Origin: an uncultured Sphingorhabdus sp.
GTDB taxonomy: Bacteria; Pseudomonadota; Alphaproteobacteria; Sphingomonadales; Sphingomonadaceae
Length of the DNA stretch: 64,000 nt
Assembly: GCA_937873665.1 (NCBI GenBank)
Contig: CALMYW010000394.1
Location: 124,001-188,000 of the forward strand
Reading direction: 5' to 3'
Shown here in pieces: positions 9,887 to 18,008 of the stretch. The translations under genes and the position numbers were made by a program. The notes below the pieces were generated by a model, which had not been told where the DNA came from, made no database searches, and saw only the letters and a list, made by a program, of their open reading frames with translations. Within the stretch, counting starts at the first letter, position 1. The number at the start of each line of letters is the position of its first letter.

Positions 9887-10290
9887 TTCCTGTCCTTGCT
9901 GAAACGACCGCGCGCTACCAGCGCTGCACCACCGAGTAACAACACTGGCAATAGCCAAAGCACCAAGCCGCCTCCGCTGGCAGGTGGAGCAAAGCTGATC
10001 CAGTCGCCATAACGCTCTATCAGCCAGCTTTCGATCTCGGCCTCGCTTTGACCGGCCTTGATCCGCTCGCGCACCTCATGGCGCATGGCTGCCGCAATCG
10101 GCGCGTCACTGTCATGGATGGACTGGCCCTGGCACTGGATGCAGCGCAGCCGCTGCATCAACTCAAGTGCGCGCGCCTCCTGCGCCGGATCAGCCAACTG
10201 CTGGTTGGCAAGCGGCGGGGGCGCTCCTTCCTGCGCGAACAACGGCAGCGGCGAAATCGCAAGTGCAAAGGCGAGCAGCAAGCGCATCAT
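9883..10290 (-). CDS. ccmH: Cytochrome c maturation thiol-disulfide protein CcmH/CcmL
   Basis: A 135-residue membrane-anchored protein that reduces the CXXC of apocytochrome c before haem attachment in the periplasm. It has a signal peptide (MMRLLLAFALAISPLPLFAQ), the LRCIQCQGQSI motif with C50 and C53, and a C-terminal membrane anchor (about 105-128) followed by basic residues. It overlaps ccmG upstream and ccmI downstream by 4 bp each, so translation of the three is coupled. Confidence 0.95.
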   Translation of the reverse strand: MMRLLLAFALAISPLPLFAQEGAPPPLANQQLADPAQEARALELMQRLRCIQCQGQSIHDSDAPIAAAMRHEVRERIKAGQSEAEIESWLIERYGDWISFAPPASGGGLVLWLLPVLLLGGAALVARGRFSKDRK

Positions 10291-10817
10291 CGCGCTTCCT
10301 TCAGCTTTTCGAGCAGCGGCGCGACATGTTCGGCTCGGATATCGCCGATATGCTGGTGAATGATGCGGCCCTTGCCATCGATCAGATAGGTCTCAGGTAC
10401 ACCCGACGAGCCCAGCTTAAGTTGAATCAGCATGTCCATATCGGCACCAATGCGAACGAACGGGTTACCATGTTCAGCCAGAAATCCGGCAACGTCTTCA
10501 GGCTTGTCCTTGATCGCGATGGCATGAATCTCAACCCCCGCCTCCTTGATCTGCTCAAGGAATGGTGCCTCTGCCTTGCAGGGCAGACACCAACTGGCGA
10601 AGATATTGAGCATGCGCGGCTTACCATCAGCGAAGTCTTTGCTCGCAAGCCCTTGCACCCCCACGGTTGCCGCAGGCAGAGAAAATTCGGGCAAAGGCTG
10701 GCCTACCAGTTTCGACCGGACATATTCGTCTTTCGGTTCGACGAGGCCGTAAAGGAATATGCCGCCAAGAAAGGCGAACAGCGCCAACGGCGCCCAGATC
10801 AGCCAGTTCTTTCTCAT
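10287..10817 (-). CDS. ccmG: Thiol:disulfide interchange protein CcmG/DsbE
   Basis: A 176-residue thioredoxin-fold reductant anchored in the inner membrane and facing the periplasm; it passes electrons to CcmH and apocytochrome c. A membrane anchor lies at residues 7-25 and the active site FASWCLPC has C77 and C80 (CLPC where many homologues have CVPC). The start at 10817 overlaps the ccmF stop by 4 bp; the frame is open to 10949 but the extra part lies inside ccmF and is not family-like. Confidence 0.95.
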   Translation of the reverse strand: MRKNWLIWAPLALFAFLGGIFLYGLVEPKDEYVRSKLVGQPLPEFSLPAATVGVQGLASKDFADGKPRMLNIFASWCLPCKAEAPFLEQIKEAGVEIHAIAIKDKPEDVAGFLAEHGNPFVRIGADMDMLIQLKLGSSGVPETYLIDGKGRIIHQHIGDIRAEHVAPLLEKLKEAR

Positions 10818-12748
10818 GCGCCGCTCCACGGGTTGTTGCGCGAACGCTTGCGGCGGAACAGGCCAATCCGTCCAATCAAGGCAAGCACTCCGCCGAGCGC
10901 GATCAACAGGCCGCCATACCAAATCAAAGTTACAAACGGCTTCCACCATAGACGAACCTGCCAGCGATCAGTCGCGTCGCCTTCCGCAGGGGCGGCAATA
11001 ACGGTGTAGAGTTGCCCGTCCCATCGGGTGAGCAATGCCGCCTCACTGGTTTGCTGCTTAGGGCTCGAAAACTGGCGCGATTGCGGCAGCATTTCGGCCA
11101 CGTCACCACCTCGGCGAACCTGCATCTGTCCCTCGAGCGCTACCCAATTGTCGCCAACGACAGGGCGCACATCAGCAAGCTTGACCTCCCAACCGGATAC
11201 AACCGCAGTCTCACCGACGCGCATTGCCGCAAGTTTCTCGCTCTTCCAGCCAGACTCTGCGGCCATTCCGGCGACGCTGACGGCAAAACCGAAATGGGCC
11301 AGTGCCATACCCCAGACAGACAATGGGGTGCGCAACAGATTGCGCCCGACCAGTGGCAAGATCGAACCGAGCGCAGTCGCAACGGCGAGCGACAATGCCA
11401 GGATAGGCCACACACCAGCCTGCGACTGCGTCGCCATCAGCACGGCGAACAACAAGATGAAAATCCCGGCAGGGATCCACAAAGCCTTGTGCCGCGCGAG
11501 CAGATCACCACGCCAGCGCAACAATGGGCCCACAATCAGCAAAAGCATCAACAATAAGCCAATCGGCACCGTGGTGCGGTTGAAATAAGGCGGGCCAACC
11601 GAAATCTTGTTTCCCATCGCTTCGGCTGCGAGCGGCCATAAAGTGCCAACCAGCACGATAGCGAGAATAACCGAGAGGAAAATATTGTTGCCGACAATCG
11701 CGCCTTCGCGGCTCAGCAATGCAAAGGTTTTGCCCTCTCGCACCACGCCGATGCGCAGGCCAAATAACGCAAAGGCACCGCCAACATAGATTGCCAGCAA
11801 GCCAAGGATGAACGCCCCGCGTTCCGGATCGACCGCAAAGGCGTGCACGCTGGTAAGGATGCCGGAACGGACAAGGAATGTCCCCGCCATCGCCATCGCA
11901 AACGCGACCAGCGCCAGCATGATTGTCCAGGCCCGCAATGCATCGCGTGTCGCCAATACGGCTACCGAGTGTAACAAGGCCGTTGCCGCGAGCCAGGGCA
12001 TGAGTGAGGCATTTTCGACCGGGTCCCAAAACCACCAGCCGCCCCAGCCCAATTCATAATAGGCCCAATAGCTGCCTGCGGTAATCCCGATGGTCAGGAA
12101 TATCCAAGCGAGCAGAACCCACGGCCGCATGGCGCGAGCGAAAGTCGGCCCGACCTTACCGGTTAGAAGTGCTGCCACGGCAAAGGAAAAAGCCACTGAA
12201 AGCCCGACATAGCCGATGTAAAGCGTCGGCGGATGGAAGGCGAGACCTATATCCTGGAGTAACGGGTTCAGCCCCGCCCCCGCTGGAGGCGCTGGGTCCA
12301 GCCGCTCAAACGGGTTCGATGAAAACAACAGGAAGGCAAAGAAACCGAGGCCGAGCAGTGACTGCGCAAAAAGCGCTGCACCCAAAGTCTGCTGGTCGAG
12401 CCGTTTTTCAAACAGCGCGATCGCCGCGCCAGCCAACGACAGTACCGTCACCCATAACAGCATCGAGCCTTCGTGATTGCCCCAGCTTCCCGCCAGCTTG
12501 AAAATCATCGGCTTGTCGATATGGCTGTTCGAAGCGACCAGCAAAACGGAGAGGTCAGTAACGGCAAAAAGCCAGATCAGGCAGCCAAAGGCGATTAGGC
12601 AAAGCAATCCCTGCACCACCGCCACCGGCCGGGTCAATGACGCCAGCGCGGGTGAAAAACCATGCCAATGGCCGATGCCAGCAAAGGTCTGCAACAAAGC
12701 GAATGCCGCTGCCAGCCACAGCGCTGCAAGTCCGAATTCAGCGATCAT
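10814..12748 (-). CDS. ccmF: Cytochrome c haem lyase subunit CcmF
   Basis: A 644-residue polytopic membrane protein, the core of the haem lyase that joins haem to the CXXCH motif of apocytochrome c. The conserved WWD domain, GWGGWWFWDPVENASLMPW, lies near residues 231-249, with haem-ligating histidines expected around it (such as in the later LLHSVAVLATRD). About fifteen hydrophobic segments run along the protein, with a periplasmic domain before the last one. It overlaps ccmE and ccmG by 4 bp at each end. Confidence 0.97.
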   Translation of the reverse strand: MIAEFGLAALWLAAAFALLQTFAGIGHWHGFSPALASLTRPVAVVQGLLCLIAFGCLIWLFAVTDLSVLLVASNSHIDKPMIFKLAGSWGNHEGSMLLWVTVLSLAGAAIALFEKRLDQQTLGAALFAQSLLGLGFFAFLLFSSNPFERLDPAPPAGAGLNPLLQDIGLAFHPPTLYIGYVGLSVAFSFAVAALLTGKVGPTFARAMRPWVLLAWIFLTIGITAGSYWAYYELGWGGWWFWDPVENASLMPWLAATALLHSVAVLATRDALRAWTIMLALVAFAMAMAGTFLVRSGILTSVHAFAVDPERGAFILGLLAIYVGGAFALFGLRIGVVREGKTFALLSREGAIVGNNIFLSVILAIVLVGTLWPLAAEAMGNKISVGPPYFNRTTVPIGLLLMLLLIVGPLLRWRGDLLARHKALWIPAGIFILLFAVLMATQSQAGVWPILALSLAVATALGSILPLVGRNLLRTPLSVWGMALAHFGFAVSVAGMAAESGWKSEKLAAMRVGETAVVSGWEVKLADVRPVVGDNWVALEGQMQVRRGGDVAEMLPQSRQFSSPKQQTSEAALLTRWDGQLYTVIAAPAEGDATDRWQVRLWWKPFVTLIWYGGLLIALGGVLALIGRIGLFRRKRSRNNPWSGA

Positions 12749-13194
12749 TCCGCGAGTGTATCCTTGCTGTGCTCGGCAGTGGACATATCAATGTCCTTCA
12801 ACTCGCGCGGCACATAATTTTCATCATGCTTCGCCAACAGGCTTTCAGCAACAAAAATGCCGCTTTTGTTCATCCGGCCATCGGCAACCACCCCCGACCC
12901 TTCGACAAAAAGGTCGGGTGTAATGCCTTTGTACATAACCGGCTGCGTCGCATCGCGATCCTGAACGACGAAGCGCACAGTCAAGCCGTCTGCATCACGT
13001 TTGATCGATCCACGCTGCACCATCCCGCCAAGGCGGATCGCCTTGCCCGGCTCGACATCGGCTTTGGCCAAAGTGGCCGGCGTGTAGAAATAGCTGGCTT
13101 CTTCACGCAATGCCGAAGCCGCAAGCAATGCTGCACCAATCAGGGCAACCAAAGCGACAACAGCCAAGACAAGACGTTGATGCTTGGGCTTCAT
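12745..13194 (-). CDS. ccmE: Cytochrome c-type haem chaperone CcmE
   Basis: A 149-residue periplasmic haem chaperone with an N-terminal membrane anchor (about residues 7-28) and a beta-barrel OB fold. The covalent haem-binding histidine is H123 in LLAKHDENYVP, with the tyrosine of the HxxxY motif four residues on. I use the ATG at 13194, which overlaps the ccmD stop by 4 bp; the frame is open to 13248. It hands haem from CcmC to CcmF. Confidence 0.95.
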   Translation of the reverse strand: MKPKHQRLVLAVVALVALIGAALLAASALREEASYFYTPATLAKADVEPGKAIRLGGMVQRGSIKRDADGLTVRFVVQDRDATQPVMYKGITPDLFVEGSGVVADGRMNKSGIFVAESLLAKHDENYVPRELKDIDMSTAEHSKDTLAE

Positions 13195-13322
13195 TTCCGG
13201 CTCTTCAGATCGTCGGCGAGTGCTTCCGATTTGCGCATCACAATCCAACTGTGCGCGACCAGCGCCAATGTGCCGATTGCGGTGACAAGGAAAGCGGCGA
13301 TGATGAAGGGTGTGTGATTCAT
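13191..13322 (-). CDS. ccmD: Haem exporter accessory protein CcmD
   Basis: A 43-residue small membrane protein with one hydrophobic helix (about residues 5-26) followed by a basic tail, as in the CcmD family, which releases holo-CcmE from CcmC. The start is the ATG at 13322, just 4 bp after the ccmC stop. Identification is by size, topology and position between ccmC and ccmE. Confidence 0.85.
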   Translation of the reverse strand: MNHTPFIIAAFLVTAIGTLALVAHSWIVMRKSEALADDLKSRK

Positions 13323-13326
13323 GGCG

Positions 13327-14043
13327 TCAGTCCTCCGCCATCCTGCGCATGCGCGCCTCAATGCGGATTTGCGCAAGCTGCGCACGCATCCGCATCAGCA
13401 CTACTCCGCCAAAAATCAGAGTAAAGCCAAGCGCGCTTGCGAACAATGGCCATAAATAGGCTGCGTCGATTGACGAACCGCCCAGCGTGATGCTTGCCTT
13501 CTGGTGCTGGCTTTCCCACCACACCACCGAACGGTTTATGATCGGAATGTTGACCGCGCCGATGATACCAAACACTGCAGCCGTGCGGCTGACGCTGCCC
13601 TTCTCGCTCGATGCGTTAGCGAGAGCGATATAGCCGAGATAGAGAAAGAACAGGATCAGCATGGAAGTCAGCCGACCATCCCATACCCACCAGGCACCCC
13701 AGGCGGGGCGCCCCCAGATCGAACCGGTGATCAGGCAAAGTGCGGCAAACACCGCCCCAGGAACGGCAATCGCCCTGGCCGAAACCCCAGCAAGCGGATG
13801 CCTCCAAACCAGTTGCACGATGCTGGCAATCGCAATGCCGGTCCAGCCCCCCATCCCCAGCCATGCGGCGGGAACATGGACGAACAGGATTTTGACGGTT
13901 TCACCCTGAAGGCGTTCGGCGGGAACCTGTGTAAGCCCCCACCAGCAGGCACCCAACACAAGCAGTATGCCGGGCCATAAAAGCAATGGCGTCAGCGGTT
14001 TGGCAATGCCGAGAAAGCGGGCGGGATTTGCAAAGCGATGCAT
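13327..14043 (-). CDS. ccmC: Haem exporter/handling protein CcmC
   Basis: A 238-residue inner-membrane protein with six predicted helices. The WWD haem-binding motif is WGAWWVWDGRLTSM at about residues 128-141, with flanking histidine-bearing loops. It loads haem onto CcmE. The ATG at 14043 (MHRFANPARFLG) is chosen over the frame open to 14091. This is the first gene of the operon here. ccmA and ccmB, often just upstream, are not present in the window. Confidence 0.95.
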   Translation of the reverse strand: MHRFANPARFLGIAKPLTPLLLWPGILLVLGACWWGLTQVPAERLQGETVKILFVHVPAAWLGMGGWTGIAIASIVQLVWRHPLAGVSARAIAVPGAVFAALCLITGSIWGRPAWGAWWVWDGRLTSMLILFFLYLGYIALANASSEKGSVSRTAAVFGIIGAVNIPIINRSVVWWESQHQKASITLGGSSIDAAYLWPLFASALGFTLIFGGVVLMRMRAQLAQIRIEARMRRMAED

Positions 14044-14137
14044 ATAATATGACTCGCCCGCGCCTCTAGCACTGCTTGAAGGGCGCGCCAATTGATTTGG
14101 CGCAAAGTTGGCCCGAACTTGCGTTCATTCGGGCATC

Positions 14138-14163
14138 TCAGGGTGGGCAACAGCCCACCCTGA
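14138..14163 (-). terminator. Strong hairpin after the OmpA-like gene
   Basis: A perfect 11-bp stem, TCAGGGTGGGC with GCCCACCCTGA and a 4-nt loop, begins 6 bp past the stop of the OmpA-like gene and before ccmC. There is no clear U-tract, but its position and strength fit a terminator or mRNA 3'-end stabiliser. Confidence 0.6.
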
Positions 14164-14168
14164 AGAAT

Positions 14169-15032
14169 TTAAAGTCCGTCGACGCTCTTGCTGACGAGGA
14201 TGTTGACCGAAACGCGGCGGTTCTGCGCCTTGCCTTCCTCAGTATCGTTGCTGGCCAGCGGATCGGACTCTGCCATCCCGGTGGGCGTCAGCATGCGATA
14301 GGGTTTCCAGCGACAGGCCTGCTGCAGATAATTGATAACGCTGCTGGCACGCTTTTCACTTAATGTCTGGTTGTACTCCTCGCTGCCAACCGAATCGGTG
14401 TAACCGACAACCAGCATAAGTGCATTGTCAGTCGCCTCGGCCTCCGAAGCCGCAGCGCATAATTCCGACTTCGCCTGCGATGACAATTGCCATCTGCCGG
14501 TGTCGAAATAGACGTTGGTGGTGCCCTTTATATTATATTTGTCGATATCGCCCATGCGCCCGCGCAGCGCCTCTGTTGCCGCAGTCTGTTCGGCAAATTG
14601 CTGTTCGGTGCCGTTACGGATCATGTTGGCAGTTTTGAAATCGCCTTTGCGGAAACTGACCTGGCTGGCGACCAGCCCGCCTTCCCATTGCAGCGTCTTC
14701 ACGGTCACTGGCAAGCCATTGAGCAATGCATCATTGCCCAATTTGCTGCGGCCACCGAAAAGGCCCGAACTGGTCTTCACTTTGGTGGCTTCGGTGATGG
14801 CAATGATCGTACTGTTGCCGTCTTCCGTTTTGACCTTCAATTTTTCGCCTGTACGCGCAACGATCACGCCTTTGATGTCAGGCCCCTTGGCCATCGTGCT
14901 GGGATCAGGCAGGCTGCCCTCGACGACTATAGGGTCATAGCTGGGTTGTTGTGCATTGAGGCTTCCTGAAAAGGGAACCGTAAGCGTTGCGAGCAGGATC
15001 AGTTCACCCGCCCTTTTGGAAGCGACACGCAT
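14169..15032 (-). CDS. OmpA family outer-membrane/periplasmic protein
   Basis: A 287-residue protein starting with a signal peptide (MRVASKRAGELILLATLTVP, cleaved near the LNAQ). The middle region (about 45-150) has a GVIVARTGEKLKVKTEDG segment of the kind found in DUF-type beta domains and is not otherwise recognised. The C-terminal domain (about 175-285) is OmpA-like, with NVYFDTGRWQLS and VGYTDSVGSEEYNQTLSEKR, and should bind peptidoglycan. There is no obvious beta-barrel. I use the ATG at 15032 because the extra frame up to 15170 hides the signal peptide. Confidence 0.85.
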   Translation of the reverse strand: MRVASKRAGELILLATLTVPFSGSLNAQQPSYDPIVVEGSLPDPSTMAKGPDIKGVIVARTGEKLKVKTEDGNSTIIAITEATKVKTSSGLFGGRSKLGNDALLNGLPVTVKTLQWEGGLVASQVSFRKGDFKTANMIRNGTEQQFAEQTAATEALRGRMGDIDKYNIKGTTNVYFDTGRWQLSSQAKSELCAAASEAEATDNALMLVVGYTDSVGSEEYNQTLSEKRASSVINYLQQACRWKPYRMLTPTGMAESDPLASNDTEEGKAQNRRVSVNILVSKSVDGL

Positions 15033-15183
15033 CTTATTCTCCTTCGTTTTATACGCATCAAAAGCCTGTTCAGGCGAACCTTGCTGGCAGATGAATATCC
15101 GCCAAAAAGCGTGCATACTGAGGGTAACAAGAGCGTAACATGCGGTAAAGCGTTTATGGCCTTGCCGCATTTAAGGCGGCAAA

Positions 15184-16215
15184 TCAGCGGCCGATCAGTC
15201 CCTGAGCAATGCGATCTGCCACCTCAGCCGGGGTATCGCCACTCGCTTCGCTTTCATCCCATATCTGGTGCAGTCGGCCGGGAATGGTATCGATACGCGC
15301 GTTGATGGCCGCATCGTCGGCGTGATCAATGTGGCGCAACACATTGATGATACCACCCGCATTAATCACATAGTCAGGCGCGTAGACTATTCCCCGGTCA
15401 GCCAGCTGGCGGCCCTGTTTCGCAGTGGCCAGTTGGTTGTTTGCCCCCCCGGCGACAGCCTTGACCTTCAGGCTCGTTACGCTCGTCTCAGTCAGGATTG
15501 CTCCCAGTGCGCAAGGACTGAAAACATCTGCCTCAACCGCCATGATAGCGTCTGTTGCGACCGTTTCGGCACCAAGTTCGGCGGCTAACGACGCAGCACG
15601 ATCTGCATTCACATCAGCCAGCGTCAACCTCGCGCCTTCCGCAGCCAGATAGCGCGCAAGGCCACCACCAACGCTGCCGACACCCTGAATGGCGAAGTGC
15701 ATGCCCTTGACGTCTTCGCTTCCAAGCGCGCGTTTTGCCGCAGCTTTGACGCCCAAATAGACACCGCGTGCGGTATAGGGACCCGGATCACCACCCTGCC
15801 CCGGCAGGCCCGCAACGTGCTTCGTTGTGTGCGACAACGTGACCACATCTGCTTCCGACATGCCTACATCCTGCGCGGTGATGTAGCGACCGCCAAGCGA
15901 GTCGACCGCGCGCGCAAAGGCATCGAGCAGTTCGCGTGACTTACTGCGATTGGCATTGGCGAGGATGACGGCTTTGCCGCCACCTGCAGGCAGCCCCGCC
16001 ATCGCGTTTTTGTAGCTCATTCCGCGCGATAGGCGCAACGCGTCGGTCAGTGCAGCCTGCTGGTCAGCATAATGCCAGAAACGCGTGCCACCTGCTGCCG
16101 GCCCTAAATGTGTTGAATGAATTGCAATCACCGCGCGCAGGCCGGTTTTTGGGTCATCGAACAGATGGACCGATTCATGGGCGTCAAAATCGGGCAAGTC
16201 CCAGAGCGCAGGCAT
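15184..16215 (-). CDS. Leucine/phenylalanine/valine-type amino-acid dehydrogenase
   Basis: A 343-residue Glu/Leu/Phe/Val dehydrogenase family enzyme that interconverts a branched-chain or aromatic amino acid and its 2-oxo acid with NAD+ and ammonia. The catalytic lysine region MSYKNAMAGLPAGGGKAVI is near residues 66-84; the Rossmann loop is FAIQGVGSVGGGLARYL near 171-187. The length is that of leucine dehydrogenases rather than glutamate dehydrogenases. The substrate cannot be settled from the sequence. It stands alone, with tRNA-His upstream on the same strand. Confidence 0.9.
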   Translation of the reverse strand: MPALWDLPDFDAHESVHLFDDPKTGLRAVIAIHSTHLGPAAGGTRFWHYADQQAALTDALRLSRGMSYKNAMAGLPAGGGKAVILANANRSKSRELLDAFARAVDSLGGRYITAQDVGMSEADVVTLSHTTKHVAGLPGQGGDPGPYTARGVYLGVKAAAKRALGSEDVKGMHFAIQGVGSVGGGLARYLAAEGARLTLADVNADRAASLAAELGAETVATDAIMAVEADVFSPCALGAILTETSVTSLKVKAVAGGANNQLATAKQGRQLADRGIVYAPDYVINAGGIINVLRHIDHADDAAINARIDTIPGRLHQIWDESEASGDTPAEVADRIAQGLIGR

Positions 16216-16303
16216 GACAGCTTCCTAACGAGTCGCGAGAAATTACGAAGCTGCGCAATAATATTACTCAGCCACTTTGTCAGCTATAAATGTCAGGAAA
16301 AAA

Positions 16304-16380
16304 TGGGGCGATCGACGGGATCCGAACCCGCGACCTCTGGTACCACAAACCAGCGCTCTAACCAACTGAGCTACGATCGC
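16304..16380 (-). tRNA. tRNA-His (GTG anticodon)
   Basis: A complete cloverleaf with encoded CCA (16306-16304). The acceptor stem pairs GCGATCG with CGATCGC; D arm GCTC/GAGC; the anticodon stem CTGGT/ACCAG encloses a loop with GTG. A G just before position 1 (base 16381 on the other strand) can pair with the C73 discriminator (16307), the usual histidine identity element. A run of T follows the CCA and can end transcription. Confidence 0.95.
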
Positions 16381-16416
16381 CACAGCGCCTGAAGAAAGGC
16401 AGGCGCGTCCTTATGT

Positions 16417-16444
16417 GCAAAGAATGCCGGGCGTCAACCCGGCA
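16417..16444 (-). terminator. Terminator after rpmE
   Basis: TGCCGGG (16425-16431) pairs with CCCGGCA (16438-16444) and is followed on the minus strand by TTCTTTG, 27 bp beyond the rpmE stop. Confidence 0.75.
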
Positions 16445-16470
16445 CCTTTCAAATCCATTGGCCAAAAGGC

Positions 16471-16698
16471 TTATTTCTTGAGCGTAAGCCCACCGAAACG
16501 CTTGTTGAACTGTGCAACGCGACCGCCCGAATCAAGCATGGTGCCACGACCACCGGTCCAAGCGGGGTGCGACGTCGGATCGATGTCGAGCTGCAGCGTA
16601 TCGCCTTCCTTGCCCCAGGTGGAGCGGGTTTCGAAGACGGTGCCGTCGGTCATCTGCACCTTGATCATGTGATAATCGGGATGGATATCGTTTTTCAT
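16471..16698 (-). CDS. rpmE: 50S ribosomal protein L31
   Basis: A 75-residue L31. It begins [19 protein letters not shown] and contains [16 protein letters not shown] and HPAWTGG. It lacks the CxxC zinc-binding cysteines, so it is a zinc-independent (C-minus) form, normal for many alphaproteobacteria. The ATG at 16698 is preceded by a GGAGAA site; the longer frame to 16773 is not family-like. It occupies the slot after fabZ where lpxA would be in LPS-producing relatives. Confidence 0.95.
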   Translation of the reverse strand: MKNDIHPDYHMIKVQMTDGTVFETRSTWGKEGDTLQLDIDPTSHPAWTGGRGTMLDSGGRVAQFNKRFGGLTLKK

Positions 16699-16803
16699 AA
16701 CATTTCTCCTTTGCGGCCCGGTTTCCGACCGGAGCCAGGATTTGCGAAGCGCCGCCCTTAGCGACGCCTTCATCCAAATGCAAGCCTTCTGGAAGCTGTC
16801 GCG

Positions 16804-17259
16804 TCAGGCTGGCGGGTCAGCAATCATCGCCATGAATTCCGCCTCAGCGGCGACCTGATCGCCAATCAGCGCCTGCCCGGCAAATTTGCATACGCGTGGC
16901 CGCTTTTGCGTGAACTGGACGGTCAGCGTCAGCAGGCAGCCCGGTTCCACGGGAGCGCGGAACTTGGCATTGTCGATTGCCATGAAGTAAACCAGTTTGC
17001 CCGAGCCAGCGAGCCCAAAGCTTTCCATAGCCAAAACGCCGGCAGCTTGCGCCAGCGCTTCGACAATCAGCACACCCGGCATGATCGGGCGGCCCGGAAA
17101 ATGCCCCTGAAAAAAGCCTTCGTTGATCGTCACCGCCTTGATGGCCGAGATCCGCTCATCCACAACCAGTTCCTGGACGCGATCGACAAGCAGCATCGGA
17201 TAGCGGTGCGGAAGCACCGCCATCACGCGCCGGACATCATAGTTAGTGAAGTCGCTCAT
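16804..17259 (-). CDS. fabZ: 3-hydroxyacyl-ACP dehydratase FabZ
   Basis: A 151-residue hot-dog-fold dehydratase of fatty-acid elongation (3-hydroxyacyl-ACP to trans-2-enoyl-ACP). The catalytic histidine is in [13 protein letters not shown] (near residue 17), and the glutamate is in the [19 protein letters not shown] helix region near 60-70. It follows skp after 5 bp. lpxD, which lies between skp and fabZ in most Gram-negative bacteria, is missing. Confidence 0.97.
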   Translation of the reverse strand: MSDFTNYDVRRVMAVLPHRYPMLLVDRVQELVVDERISAIKAVTINEGFFQGHFPGRPIMPGVLIVEALAQAAGVLAMESFGLAGSGKLVYFMAIDNAKFRAPVEPGCLLTLTVQFTQKRPRVCKFAGQALIGDQVAAEAEFMAMIADPPA

Positions 17260-17264
17260 TGAAT

Positions 17265-18008
17265 TTAGCGGCTTTCGGGTTGGGGCTGTGCGGGCGCTGC
17301 AGGTGTGGTCGCCGCCGGAGTTGCCGGTGCGGCACCCTGCTGGGCCGCTTGTTGAGCCTGCGCATTGCGGATCGCCTGCACACGGGCGGCGGTCAGCAGA
17401 CGCTGCTGAATTTGTTCATAAAGCGCACCTGTCGACTGCTTGGGCTGCCAGTTTGCCGGCGGCGTAATCGCGACTGCCGGAAGCGCGACATCGATGGCTG
17501 CTGTGACGGCTTTGGTCACGTCAACAGCATCCGGAGCCCAGATAAATGCATCGGGCGACAGGATCATGTTAATTTTCTTTTGCGTAACAACTTGTTGCTG
17601 TGCCGCTGCATAGCGATCGGCGATGCTTTCGACGGCGAAGGCCTGCGCTGTCACAATCGGCTGTTGAAGCTGGGCGATTTCGCGTTCTTTTGACTCAAGC
17701 TGTGTCAGCAACGGGTTCTTCGCCTTAATTGCCGCATCCAGCTCTTCCTGAGTCAGATTCTTGTCCTTGTTGGTGTCAAGCTGCGCATTGATATCATTAA
17801 TCTCTTTGCGCTTCGTCTGAATCATCTGACTGTTATTCGCATAGGTCGTACCGATCTGCTGGTAGGCCTGCGAAAATGCCTTGGTCTGCATGATAGCATC
17901 GGTCGTATCGAGCGTTGCAATGCCTGCGACCTGAGCGCTCGCGCTACCTGCAAAAAGCGCAGTGCCTGCCATAAAAGCGGCAAAGGCGGTCTTGGAAAAC
18001 TTTGTCAT
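17265..18008 (-). CDS. skp: OmpH/Skp family periplasmic chaperone
   Basis: A 247-residue secreted protein with a signal peptide ending near ASAQ. A long coiled-coil of Skp type (about residues 35-165) covers the [13 protein letters not shown] and [13 protein letters not shown] helices. The C-terminal 60 residues are rich in Ala, Gln and Pro, a low-complexity tail not found in classical Skp. The family carries unfolded outer-membrane proteins to BamA. Its start codon shares one base with the bamA stop. Confidence 0.88.
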   Translation of the reverse strand: MTKFSKTAFAAFMAGTALFAGSASAQVAGIATLDTTDAIMQTKAFSQAYQQIGTTYANNSQMIQTKRKEINDINAQLDTNKDKNLTQEELDAAIKAKNPLLTQLESKEREIAQLQQPIVTAQAFAVESIADRYAAAQQQVVTQKKINMILSPDAFIWAPDAVDVTKAVTAAIDVALPAVAITPPANWQPKQSTGALYEQIQQRLLTAARVQAIRNAQAQQAAQQGAAPATPAATTPAAPAQPQPESR

